Of a DNA stretch of 64,000 nt, positions 10,385 to 23,200 are shown in pieces. A program made the translations under genes and the position numbers. The stretch is taken from NCBI GenBank assembly GCA_949126835.1, contig OX421494.1, positions 5,374,353 through 5,438,352 on the forward strand, in the 5' to 3' direction. How positions within the stretch are numbered: the first letter of the stretch is position 1; every line of letters starts with the position of its first letter. This DNA is from Anisus vortex (lineage: Eukaryota > Mollusca > Gastropoda > Planorbidae). The notes under the pieces were generated by a model. The model did no database searches. It saw only the letters and a list, made by a program, of their open reading frames with translations, and was not told the DNA's origin.

Positions 10385-12960
10385 TTATAGTCTCTTAAAA
10401 ACTCATTATTTGAATATTTACATTAGATAACATGCTTTAGACCCCTAATGTCTTACTTATATGTTAGGTCGGTTATTGCTTCATTTATTTGATTTGTCCA
10501 ATGTTTGTAAAGTTTTATATCAATTAGCTTTATTCTAAGCCTAGAGATTATATCGTGTTCTTAGTTGTAATGTTAAATGCGCTCTGAGCTTACATTATGT
10601 TTGTTGAAGCGTTTAAAAAATATTATTATTATTATTATCTATTTTTCCCTGCGGCTGATTCTTGGTGTTTCTGTTCTTCTCTCTAGCTATATCCATTCAT
10701 TTTATCCCTGTTGATTTTTTTCTCTTTTTAAACAAAACATATTTCTCTTCTTACATTCTCCCCTTACGTCTCATATTCTCTCTCTCACTCTCCTATCTCC
10801 CTCCTTCTATCTCTTCCCTCTATCTCTTCCGTTCTCTCCCCTCATTCTGACGTCATTAGTTATCCAGGACATAGTGCTGAAGAACACCAATAAAGGGCCC
10901 ACAGGTGTAGCTAGCATAAAATTATTTAGCGTGCGGGGATAAATGTACCTTGACCCTGCCCCCCTTCCTTAGGTATGCCTCTATGAAGGGCCGCCCGTTA
11001 TCTAATATTGAACAAACTGAAAAAAATGTTTTTTCTTTTAACTCTTATTTGAATTTAGACTTTAGTATTTCACTATTCAGTAGGTTTAACCAACAAACAT
11101 CTGAAAGCCTTGACTGCGGTTACTATATAAATACACCTTCGTCCAGTCAATATGATCACGCTAAGACTTACTCACGGCTTAAAGCACACAATAAATATAC
11201 AGGTAAAGAAAAGGGTCCAGCAAATAATATATGCATTTTATTTTATAGCTTTTCCCCATGTTGGTCTAAGGGTGTTTTATTTTCCTCCTATGTTATTCAC
11301 AGAGTGTGTGAATAGTTGTGATGTATCATGTGACAGGATCAGTTTAATGAGTGTGACGCCATCTTTAGAAAATAAAAGTACTGAATGTATAGAATACCTG
11401 CCAACTGCGAGTGTGGAAGTAAAAGGGGAAACAAAACAACACAACAAAGTAACATTCTTTAGTAAACCCTGTTGTGTAACTTTCCTTGCTGGATAAGTAG
11501 AGGTTCTCAAAAACTTGTGGTCATAGAGTAGCTCTTGAATTAAACTTTACAACTTTTGAGGTAGACTTGCGATTTATAACAGGGAACACCCTCCTTTTTT
11601 ATAGTAGCGTGCAATAGAGCGTTCTCAGAAGGCGGAGCTTAAGTATTTTTGTGTAAATTTAGTGACGTATTTGTGTAAATATAGAACCCACTTGAGGTAC
11701 AAACGTAACGTGGTGAAAGTGAAAAAATTCTTTATCATGCAAAATTCACATCTGAATATTGGCTATCCTACTCAAAAATAAGGAGGTAAATAGTAGTACT
11801 GTAGATTAATTGATTAATGTGATTAGGCTAGGGCCGGCTAGACCTATTTACACTTTAAATTTCACTTTATAGGCCTACACTTTTAATGTTTCGTAGGCTA
11901 GGCTACGATGTCAAGCGATATTGTTGGTGAATAGGTTATCTAGTCAAGTAACTATTAGGCTCACATCGTCTATGATCTATGTCTATGATAATAATAAAAT
12001 AGCCTATTTTATTTAACATACATGATACAGCTTAAATCTTAATAAGACTTAAAACACAACACATCATTTAAAAAAAGCTCGTACCTTTATGAAACTTTAT
12101 TAATACAGCGGCCATATTTAATTGTACACCATTACTCAAAGTAAACACAAATCACGTGCTTTTTGTCACGGGATTGCAAACGCCCTATAGAAGAATTTCT
12201 CTTTTATTTTGCGTGTGTGTCAATGGCCCAAAAATAATTGTAAAAGAGACTTGATTCGTATTTTTTTGTGGGTCTTTCACGTGTCATTGAAAATTGATCT
12301 GCGTGCAGAGTCTGGCACTCGTGCCATAGGTTGCCGATTTAGAGCATGCATTGTGGTGATTTAAATTAATAGAGATTCCAATCCTCCCCTCTTTCCCAGA
12401 ATCGGGAAATGGTCAAAGTGTTAGGTAGTCACTTAAATAGAGCGTCCCTCCATGAATTTTCTTATTGTGGTGTGCAACGGAGCAACCATCGAAATGTGGT
12501 GCATCCCCCCGCTGTTAGCCTACGTAGAACAACAAGGTAAGCTTCCTGGCTGTTGAACTGGGTCAACTATGACAGGTTAATTATGCGGTAAATATTACAC
12601 AAAAGACAATTAAGCGAAGAATTTATGAAGTTGTTTTTTTTTTAGCTAAAAAGAAAATGCAATAAAAAAAAAAATCAAAACAAAACAAGAACTGACAAAG
12701 CAACAAAAAAATAAAAAAGTTAAGAAACAAATATGAAAGCTCCAGTGTGTCTAGACATCTTGGTTTTATTGACACTTTGGTGTGTCCAGTGTCTCCTTAA
12801 AAAATATTTGACTTTTTTCTCTGATGCTTTATGATTTAAATGTATGAACTGATCAGAGCCGAAACTGTTAGTTCAACTAATCATTCGTTGTTGTTTTTTT
12901 TAGGGAAAATTTCTTTAATTAAACAATATAAACATTTGCTTTTCCTCGAATATTTGGAAA
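10385..12960. other. Flanking DNA of SLC5 copy A, no gene supported
   Basis: 10385-11160 matches 42330-43080 of the distal unit. It contains an ATT-rich tail after gtttaaaaaatatt near 10612-10640 and CT-rich tracts at 10770-10850. 11500-12300 is repeat-like, and 12296-12345 is a hAT-MITE end (gcgtgcagagtctggcactc ... ggttgccga). Open frames here show no homology I recognise. Confidence 0.5.
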
Positions 12961-12977
12961 AACTATAGTATTCGAGT

Positions 12978-13223
12978 ACGGTAGCCGAGCGGCAGCGCGT
13001 TCGACTGGCGATCCGAAGGTTTGAATCCTGGTGGGGGCTAGGATTTTTTCCCCAGGACTTGAGGGTGCCCCTGAGTCTACCCAGCTATAATGAGTACCTG
13101 ACATTAGTTGGGGTAAAGTAAAGGCGGCTGGGCATTGTGCCGGCCTAGTATGCCGTGGCCACAGAAACTGGTGAACGCTTCTTCAACAACCCTATGATCA
13201 TTTGGTCCGAAGGGTACTTTACT
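12978..13223 (+). mobile_element. tRNA-derived SINE (family 1) with 14-bp target duplication
   Basis: tRNA-like head gtagccgagcggcagcgcgt with B-box ggtttgaatcc, then a body with ccaggacttgagggtg, gtctacccagct and ttggggtaaagtaaaggcgg, ending ggtccgaagggtactttac. It is flanked by exact 14-bp repeats tatagtattcgagt at 12964-12977 and 13224-13237. Confidence 0.9.
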
Positions 13224-13237
13224 TATAGTATTCGAGT

Positions 13238-13345
13238 GGCATCCGTGCGTGTGATGGGTTGCCTGAACAAACCAGGAAAACCAGTAACTTAACATCATTT
13301 GAAACAATAGCGAATCAACTGGAAATGCATACAATACAAACACTT
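13238..13345 (+). mobile_element. AGATAA-tailed LINE fragment
   Basis: gatgggttgcctgaacaaac and ggaaaaccagtaacttaaca match the C-terminal LINE ORF at 44496-44550. The SINE at 12978 is inserted in it. Confidence 0.6.
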
Positions 13346-14502
13346 GACAATGAGTGAATTGTTCTCTTCTAGCCTATAAACCTGAACTGATTAAACTAAA
13401 AACAGGACCATGCGATGAAAAGTAAAATAAAGAAAGAATCATGATCTCCATGGGGTGTCAAACTACTGCGTATTAATTCATCTACGTATCATAATTCACT
13501 ACGTCGACTACTTCCAATTTCCACGGGATATACGAACTACTTAGCTCAATCTACGATAATAACTTGGAAGTCATCCTCTATTGAATATAATACGCACACT
13601 GAAAGGGCTAATGTACTGTAGGCATACTATCATTTAATTATAACTCAAATTCGTAACACTAGCTTTATTGGTTTCATCAGGAGCGTATACCACAGTAAAG
13701 CAAAATAAGCACCGTGCTTGGGGCCCCAAGGGAAGTGGGCACCACATAAATGTTACGTAGCAGGAATTAGCCATAGCGCATGGCTAGTATGATGAAATAT
13801 TGTAACTGGTGCAGATGAACTAGGATCGGTTTTTTTTTTTAAAGAAATACACAGTAAATAAATCATGTACATGCCGATAACATATTCAATAATTTCCCGT
13901 ACTGCGGAATATTATTGTCTACTTTTTTTATTAAATACTTTTTTTACTGTTTGGTATTTGTGTTTGTTTTTCATTTTGATAGTATTATTGTTTGTTTAAT
14001 ATTATTAATAAGAAGTCAGAAGCTTGACAGCAACAATTCATATGCATGTTCCAGCCAGGCGACCGTATACAATAAAAAAATAACAAAAACTAAATTTCGA
14101 AAGAAACGTTCTCACTAAAGTTTTTATTGAAAATATTGTTTTTTTTTTTTCTTCCTCTTTTAACAAACACATTGTGATAATTCGTTTCTCCGTCATTTTG
14201 ACGGGCATAACTCCTAGTTGAATAATAACAAGATAATCTGATAGTGCAGGTCTCCGCCGAAAAAGTTATGAAATATTAAAAAATCCTATAAATGATAGCA
14301 GTGGCGGGAAAAAGGGGAAACTACTTTGACTAAAACATAATCTAACCTCATTGGAGAATGTAGAAATAATAAGCTTTCAAAATGTAGATTTTGGCTTTTT
14401 TTTTGTTGTTGTATATTTAAAACATTTTAACGAAACATGTATCACACATATCTCAGCCGACAGCTCGTTTTCTCCGTTGAAATGTTTTTAAAAAAAAAAA
14501 AC

Positions 14503-14675
14503 AGAAGCCAGCTGGTCCAGCGGTTAGTGCACCGGACTGTCAACCAAAAACCAACGGACAGGTCGCGGGTTCTATCCCTGCCACCGACGGATCCCTGTCG
14601 CCCTGCAGGATTTTTGGGCCTAGTGGACGTAATAATCTTCTATCCTAAGGAATGTCTGTAAACTTATAAGATAAG
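14503..14675 (+). mobile_element. tRNA-derived SINE (family 2)
   Basis: ctggtccagcggttagtgca (A-box region), ggtcgcgggttctatccc (B-box region), then gcctagtggacgtaataatc and gaatgtctgtaaacttataa. The 3' end resembles the AGATAA-tailed LINE. Confidence 0.8.
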
Positions 14676-14744
14676 CTTCACAATAAGGCAAGATTTATGC
14701 TTTATCTCTTTTAAACATTAGAAATCGAAGTGTCATTCTATCTT

Positions 14745-14870
14745 ATATATTTAAGACTGTCTGTAATGTATAAGATAAGATAAGACGCTCCTTCTATAAA
14801 AAAGATTATTGCGTCCTACGCTCATCTGTGGTCTGCATTTTGATTAGTGTTTTAAATGATGTGTCTGATT
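14745..14870 (-). mobile_element. AGATAA-tailed LINE, 3' end
   Basis: Reverse complement of the LINE tail: tgtaatgtataagataagat, cgctccttctataaaaaaga, attgcgtcctacgctcatct. Confidence 0.7.
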
Positions 14871-15010
14871 AGTTAGCTATGACATAGCTTTGATAAAGGA
14901 CTTTGTAATGTATAAAATAGAAGAATTAATTTCAATTATAAAAAAGGGGAATTAATGAATTAAGGGCACTTTTTTCTGAGGTATGTGGAAGGCAGGGGCG
15001 AGGCCACGAG

Positions 15011-15120
15011 GGGCCCCCACATAAATTTGGGAACAGGGCCCCCACATAAATTTGGGAACAGGGCCTCCACATAAATTTGGGAACAGGGCCCCCACATAAA
15101 TTTGGGAACAGGACCTCCAC
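15011..15120. repeat. 25-bp tandem repeat
   Basis: About four and a half units of cccccacataaatttgggaa + cag, starting at 15011, 15036, 15061, 15086 and 15111. Near-perfect, so recently amplified; it also makes false repetitive frames. Confidence 0.9.
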
Positions 15121-15129
15121 AATCCTAAA

Positions 15130-15620
15130 TACGGCCCTGTTGACAACTAAACAATTTTCTGTCTTTCTTTATTGTTTCTCTTACTTACTGCCCGTAACGC
15201 CGTGGGCGCATACGGCAACAACAAAGTCCTTCCATCTTTCTCTGTCACGTGCGACAATTCATATCGTACCCCAGGAGTGACCAAATTCTTTCAATTACTG
15301 CTCTACTGTTCTGCGCCAGGTTACTTTTGGCCGACCTCTCTTTCTTTTCCCTTCTGGAGTCCAGTGTAGTGCTGTCTTGCAGAGGTTCCCTTCCTCTCTT
15401 CTCAATACATGGCCAATCCATCGCCAACGCTTTTTACATTATGATAGTGCCCTTGTCTTCGTGGTTGGATTGGGACATTAATTCTTCGTTGGTTATTTTC
15501 GTGTGAAAAGTGGAAAGCTTCACAAGGTCCTGTTGTGTCATGCACCAACATTCTGCACCATAAAGAAGGACTGGAAGCACACAGCTGTTATATAGTTTTA
15601 ATTTCGTTATTGTTTCTCAT
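15130..15620 (-). mobile_element. LINE reverse-transcriptase fragment
   Basis: Minus-strand translation near 15600-15480 reads LYGAECWCMTQQDLVKLSTF, the familiar region after the RT palm in RTE/CR1-like LINEs, followed by frameshifted pieces. Dead. Confidence 0.65.
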
Positions 15621-15984
15621 AGCTACATAAATAGTAACACAATGCTCTATATTCTATACCAATCTTTTTTTTTTCACAAAGGTAACAGATAATATAGCAG
15701 TATATAAAACAAAATTAAAAACAAAATATTATATCACTACAGTGAAGCCTCGCCATTTTGTCGGCCTCTCCATTCGCGCAAATCTGGCGTAAAATTTAAC
15801 TCATCCTTCGGCCCCCACCCCACTTCACGATTCAGACAGCTTCACTTGAATACTTCAGCAGAGATTCCATTATTCTATAATAATATGTAGCTTACTGTAT
15901 TAATCATTATACTTTAATGCTCTGAATAATTCTGCAGGCCCAGCTCGGACACAATACTAAACTCGACGCCGAGCATTGACAAGT

Positions 15985-16570
15985 CTTAAATAGTATGCAT
16001 GAATAAAGGTTGAAGTGTAAAACATTTCCGGTCCCATTTGTTTATTTGCTTCAAAACATGTCCATGTGCTAAGTTACTGGTTGTACGAAAAGATGTAGTG
16101 CATTACATTTTTATTTCATTTCCAGAAGATGTTGCCAAAAGCAAACGATGGATTGTGAATGTCAGACGTAAAGAATCACCTATTTATAATCACAAACTTA
16201 TTGCTTGATGCAAAATAATTTTCGTTTTGTTTTTATGATTTTACGCATTGTGTTTTTTTTTATAATCAAGGACGCAACTCTTGACTAATTTATTTAATAA
16301 TCAAAGCTAAATTTATCTTAACGCGACTAACACTTTGAGTATTAATTATCGCCTACTCACTTTTGATGTTAAAAACGGATTCCTCATAACTAATCTTGTA
16401 ACCTTTGTAAATTTCTAAAAGACTAGAACTGGCCGTCGAGGTTAAATTCAATTGTCAAACAGCAGCAAAAGCATTTTTTTAAAAACAAAAACGGCGTGGA
16501 ATGGCACCGGAAGTTCATGGTCTCTTCCAATTGAAAAGGTCACGCCTCATTAAGACTTGTCAATTGTATG
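15985..16570 (+). mobile_element. THAP-like DNA transposon remnant
   Basis: Shares sequence with 43530-44790 (interrupted) and, inverted, with 22347-22943. 16080-16200 encodes part of a THAP-like zinc domain, with isoleucine/FP-lysine-aspartate, then RWIVNVRRKES. The ends have aagacttgtcaattg / caattgacaattctt-type inverted repeats. No full transposase. Confidence 0.55.
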
Positions 16571-16785
16571 GAAAGCAAAAATACGTCCGAACCAAACTTC
16601 TAAATAAAAAATACAACTTTATATTTAAATGGCAAAAAAACAATTGTGTTGATTTCTAATATTCCTAGGAACATATAGAACATTTCAAAAATTCCCTGCT
16701 CGCTTAAAACAAATGGGGGGGGGGGGGGGGGGGGGTAAATAGAAATGTTTTAATTTCGTATTTTCGTTCTACAATTACCGCATAA

Positions 16786-17012
16786 TTAATGCACAGCATT
16801 TGTCTTCTGTATATCGTTGAGAATAGGCCATTGCTTGTCTTCAGTTGGCTGACCCTTCTGTATGTCGTTGAGAATAGTCCATAGTTTGTCTTCAGTTGGC
16901 TGATCCGATTCTTTTGTCGATTCCAATGTAAAGTCCTTGACGCGCCATAATCGTTTGGCCCATGGAAACAGGAGAGACGGATCTGTGATAACTTTGGGCT
17001 TAAATATCATCC
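16786..17012 (-). CDS. SLC5 copy A exon 16 (C-terminus with internal duplication)
   Basis: 227 nt including TAA; MIFKPKVITDPSLLFPWAKR, then QPTEDKLWTILNDIQKG followed by QPTEDKQWPILNDIQK: a 17-residue tandem duplication absent from copy B. Confidence 0.92.
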
Positions 17013-17221
17013 CTGTAGTGAAGATTTTGGTGAAGTAATAATTAGTATTGAAAGGCCATTTTCAGATCTGTAGTGATTTCTATAATAGTAAAGCACTTGC
17101 TTTATATTCCCCCCCCCCCTCCTTTTTTACAAATAAAGGAACCTCATATCCAACATTATATTAAAAAAAAAGGTTTTACACACAAATCAATCTCGCGTCC
17201 AACATTATATAAAAATAATTT

Positions 17222-17264
<43 letters not shown>

Positions 17265-20200
17265 AAGGTTTTACTCACTATATATAAGACTGCTACATAC
17301 TCCTATTATAACGGTGACAGTAACTCCTATAAAAGGACTCCATGTGTACGATAAATCGTATAACGAGAAACCTTTTTCACCTCTGAAAAATACAAATACT
17401 AAGCGTAATAGTATAATTAATTTAAGAAATTCCATTAATTGGAAAAATACCGTTTATATTACTTTCTCTACAATAGTTTAAAAAAAACAACAACACATTT
17501 TCTTGATAATAATATTGTCTGGATTAGAGGCCGACCAAATTTCGGTTTCGGTTTTCGGCACCGAAAGTAGGCGAATTGCATCTTTTGTAGTAGTTTCGGT
17601 TTCGGTCGAAGTCGAAAAGTTAGCTTTCGGTTTGCTTTTGACTGAAACTGATATTGCCTTTCTATCATCAACCGAATATCTATTTTAACTTTCAAAATTC
17701 AGACTGCAACGCTAGTGCTGCATCTATTACTCAGCTTATTGATAATTTCATTTAGTTTAACTGGTGCAAATTCATCTATGTGAACAGAAAATTGAAGTTA
17801 ATAATAAACGGATTATTTAATCACCCCAAAGAATGTCGAAAAATGGAGTGTGGGATTACTGTGAAGTCTTTTAAAATCTTTTGTTTGGCAATTTCGGTTT
17901 ATCTTTCGGTTTCGACCGAAGGTGTTGTTAAACTTTTGGTTTCGGCTTTGGTATCGACCGAAAGTTAATTTATAACTTTCGTTATGGTTTCATCTGGGCT
18001 AAATATTATCTAGACATCGGCATAGTTCACGTGGGGCCAAAATTTAGCAAACGGTTACGGGCCCTTGTTTATGAATTACAATACGTCTACTGTACATACC
18101 TTTTGTGTAACTGAATTATTTCCCTTTCAAAACAAATTATAAAACAAAAACAAATTGACAAAGATATTCTACCTATATGTCGAACTTGTTGTAGACTGGA
18201 GAATGTCTCTGTAGTCAGATGTTGTCGTCCATGCCAACGCCACGTCTGCTGTTGACGTATTGCTAGACGCTGCCCAGACGCTGGAGGAGTTCCCCAGAGC
18301 GCATTGCGCAGTAGAGCCACGCGGTAGCCTTGGAGCGCGTGCTCCGTACATAAAGGAGCCAATGGTAAACCAGATGCTGATGAAAAGTCCAGCTGCAGTG
18401 CCACAAAAAGCGCCCTGAAACATTGGAAGGAAAATAAGTAACAAAAGACAAAAAAATAATTAGAGCGTGAAACCAGTTTTTGGCATTTTGGGGCAGAAAC
18501 GTGGCAGGACGCAAAAATATCATACACCAGAGAATAAAGGAGTTTACTATATGTTGCCTTAAACAGATCCTATGCGTAGGATGCAATAATCTTCTTTATA
18601 AAAGGAGCGTCTGTAATATATGACAAGACTAAAATGGGATGAATACGTTACAGACGGAGAAGTCGAAATGAGGGCTGTCCAGAAGCCCATACTACGCGAT
18701 CATGAAAAAAAAAAAAGGGAGTGGAAATGGAATGGTCACACCAAGCGTTATAGTGGAGAGGTCGGCCGAATACCACCTGGAACAGAACATTAGCAGAAGA
18801 ATTAAAATAAGCGGAAGTGGAAATGTCAAGCGATGAATCAAATGTCTCCGAACCGGAAGTAGTGGAGAAACATTGTCGGGGCCATATGGAACACAGTGGC
18901 CTAGCAGCAGTGCGTTCGACTGGCGTACCAAAGGTCCCGGGTTCAAATCCTGGTGAAGACTATAATTATTTTCCTGGGTCTGGAGGGTGTCCCTGAGTCT
19001 ACCCAGCTCTGATGGTACCCACAGATTAGGTATAGAACAGAATGCGCAATCCCTATATGCACAGTCACTAAAAGTGAAGCTCGGCTTCCGCCATTTTCTT
19101 TTGATTCAAGGCAGCGGTCACTAGAAAAGCTACTATAGTAAAATGAGAAAGGCTTATTTATTACTGATATTTACTCTTAGCAAACTTAAGAAAGGCTACT
19201 AATATTAAGTAATATGAAGTTACAACTTTCCGTTGTTTATCCTTTACGGGGTCAGGAAAGCCTTGTAGTTTGAAATGCTTATTTGATAATCAATCGTTTT
19301 CGCATCATTGTTGCAGTTTATTACGCAGCTGCCTTTGTACCTTTTGCTTGAAACATTAGCTTTGGGTGTTCGAAATTGTAGATTTGATGAAAAAGGCATT
19401 GTAAATAAGCATAAATATATAGTGTAACCAAGACCGCTGCGTTTAAACAGTATGGCGTCGGTAATACTTCCGGAAACAGAAAAAAATGCGATTGCGCATT
19501 CTGTTCTATATTTATTCTGCGATGGTACCTAAACTTAGTTGGGGTCAAGTAAAGGCGGCGTGCATTGTGCTGACCATACAATCACCTAGTATGCTGTGTT
19601 TACAGAAACTTTACTGCCCCCCCCCCCACACACACTTTTTTTTCTAACACTAGTCATTACTAGTTGATTTATTTGTATTACATACGTTTGAACAATCTGG
19701 AATCTTTTTAAAAGGTCTGTGGACCATTTTGTGAAACTGTCATAAGTGTTACCGTTTAACATTAGAGTGTAGGCCCTAATCATTTCAATCACAGTCTTAC
19801 AAGTCTATTTCAAAAACAATTTAATCAAGTATACACAGTCTACAAAGTTCTTAGTATACATTATTGTAATTGTTCCTCCGCTTCAGTATTGATCTTGCAA
19901 AAAATATTAAAAAGATGTGAAAGATGGGAAAAATAACTCTCACTGATGATTGATGATTAATTTGGTTGAAAAGAACTCATAGAGAAGTATTGGATGTTTT
20001 AAAGTTGGACAATTAAATTGTCAATTAATTTATGATTAATATGGATTAATTTGAATGTGAAAATTGAGAGAGTAAATTGAGAATATGAGACACATGTTAA
20101 GGTAGGCTACTTGTAGTTGTCACAGCTACTTGATTTGATAATTTGGGACATATCTATGACAGTTGAAATTCTGTACTAAATAAATACCAATATTATATCA

Positions 20201-23200
20201 AGTCAATTAAAAAAACTTCAAGTTCAAGTTTTAAATTCTATTTATATAAAGTATAAACTATTAACAACTTCACAACTTTTCAATACGGTACTATAACAAA
20301 AAAGTATATAAATATGTATCTGTCTATGTCATTAATTACGTCGTACCGGCTGTACCCCCCTCTCGTAGGTCCTGCCTGCTAGACAGAAAAATAGCAATGC
20401 AACACTAGCTCTAATTGCTTTATCTGTTATACAAATCTAATTGATCATTAATACTTGCTGATCATAGAAGTCAGTTATAAGGATAGGTAACATAAAGAAA
20501 AGACTATTATAATAATTTTATAATTAATTGGCCTATAAAGTGAACTGACCACAGCTTCAGCTTGAGGGAAAGCAGCGCCCATGATAAAAAGCCCTGTCAG
20601 TGGTCCACTGGTGGCGCTGATGGCTGAGTAGGTCAACTGACGTTGCGGGAAAAAGAAAGAGATTATTACAATACAATACAGTTTCAATTATTGCCATGGT
20701 AATATAATTTATTGACTTTATTGACCTACTTATAATTACCCTTATTTTAGGGAGTTTCCATAAGTGGAACATAGATTCATTCCCGTGTTTTCATAAGTAG
20801 AAAATAAATTCATTTCCGTGTTTTCATAAGTAGAAAATAAATTCATTCCCGTGTTTTCATAAGTAGAAAATAAATTCATTCCCGTGTTTTCATAAGTAGA
20901 AAATAAATTCATTCACGTGTTTTCATTAGTAGAAAATAGATTTGTTTCCGTGTACCAGTAAGTGGAAAATGCATAATAGCCTATCTTTTAAATGTCTAAG
21001 CCATTGTTGGTCCAGCGGTTAGTTCACCGGACTGTCAACCAAAAAACCAGCTGACACGTCGCGGGTTCTAGCCTCGCCACCGACCGATCCCTGGTCGCCC
21101 TGCAGGAGTTTTGGACCTAGTTGACGTAATAATCTTCTATCTAGATTAATCTAGAAGGAACGTCTGTAAACTTTTAAGAATCAGTAGGTCGTTTATTTGT
21201 TGTAATTTTGTTGTTGTCGTTGTGAACTGATACAATTTTTGTAACTCATTGCCGTGAGAAAGTAATTTGTGTGCAAATCTAATTTGTCTGGATTTTAACC
21301 AGTCTTCTGTCAAAAGCGTTTTCTTTTTATTGTTACGAAGGCTTATTGTAAATGTTCGGTCGAGAACTCTCCTATCTCTTCCCGTACTCATCAGTATGCA
21401 AAATATACAAAATCCAACCACCCCTCTCCCCCACAACGAGTACGTGATATGTGGATGGCCCCTGACATAAGCTGTAAATATTTAGTGGAGAACAGAGAGA
21501 GAGAATCTATTACCTGAGTAACGGGACCAGAAAAATGACGAAACACGTACGCCAGACCAATAATACCAAAACCGTACATAAAGACTGAAAATGTAGTCAT
21601 TCAGATTAATAGAGAGTTATTTTTTTTAAATACTAGCTAACAGAAAGAATAGAACCATGTAGTAAAATATTTTAGGTATCTTTTTGATAAGATGTTTTTC
21701 GAATCAAGTGTAAAAACAGAACTAAAAGCATTTATTTATCAACTTATTTACAACTTGCTGATGAAAACTGTACCGATAATTTTGGTCATCATCGTAATTG
21801 TCGCGTCAGTTCTCTTGACCAAAAGTTTCCCCAGAAAATCTTCCACTGTGATGGCAGAAAGTGAATTCAGGCCAGAGGACAATGTGCTGTGGAATACAGA
21901 GAATGATGGTTCAACTAAATATATCGGCCGGCTGGTCATGCGGTTAGTTCACCAGACTGTCAACAAAGCGGCCTGGGTTCTAGCCCTGTCGCCGACCAAT
22001 CCCTTCTGCAGGAGTTTTGGGCCTAGTGGACGTAGTAATCTTCTATCTAGAAGGAACATCTGTAAACTTATAACAAGAAGCACAACACATATTATTTCAT
22101 ACTTGGGCACTTAGCCTCATCCACTGATCTAAAAATAAAAAGAATGGATTGGGCCCGGAAAAAATATTCTTGATGCCAAAATCAAATAGCTTTCATTTAT
22201 CTATAAAATTAGATTTCTTAAACACTGACCTGTATATACATTTTAAGTAACGTTGACTTCTTTTTAATCGTATAGATTTATTCTAATTATAGTCTATGGT
22301 TTATTCCATAAAATATGGTCTAGTGGGGATAGTGTAGTCAATTCTAGCCTCAATTGACAATTCTTAATGAGGCGTGAACTTTTGAACCCATATGTTCGTG
22401 AACTTCCTGTTCTATTTTTAAACTAATAAACAAAAAAAGCGTGCTTTTGCTGGTGTTTGACAATTGATTTCAACCTCGACGGCCAGTTCTAGTCTTGTAG
22501 AATTATACAAAGGATACAATATTAGTTATGAAGAATCCGTTTTTAACATCAAAAGTGAGTAGGCGATAACTAATACTCAAGTGTTAGTCGCGTGAAGTTA
22601 AATATTTATTTGTTTACAAAATAAATGAGTCAAGAGTTGCGTTTTCTTGGTTATTGAAAAACAAAATGCTTAAATTCATAAAAACGAATAACAAAAATTC
22701 CTTTGCATTAAGCAATAAGTTTGATATTTTAAAAAGGTGATTTTTCACTTCTGACTTTCACAATACATTGTTTTGTTTTGTAAACATCTTTTGGAAATGA
22801 AATACATTTTAATCCCCAACAAATTTGAGTACAACCAGTAAAGTAGCACACAGACATGTTTCGAAACAAATGATTGAATTCGACCGGAAATGTTTTTTAT
22901 TTGTCGACCTTTTATGCATGCATACACGTTAAGACTTGTCAATTTGCACATACAAATTCAATATTGGAGACGCTATCCAATCTATTTATAGATCAAGGGC
23001 CACGTCGGATATAAATTGATTCCACGCAATGGCGTCCGCAAACTAAAGTTTAGATATATATCTATGGGTTATTTTAGAAAGTCCATAATTTGTTAACTGT
23101 CTTCATTAGAGTTATTCTTTGAGAGTGACACAATCTAAGTCCCATGCTGCAAAATAAAACTAATGTGGTATTGACTAAATATACTCTTTTAGATTAAATT

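Noticed and set aside
11600..12195. Possible TIR element (caatagagcgtt ... ctataggg cgtttgc)
   Set aside because: The inverted similarity is short and interrupted, with no target duplication found.
14932..15146. Repetitive protein with PNLCGGP units
   Set aside because: 25-bp tandem repeat; no start context, splice signals or homology.
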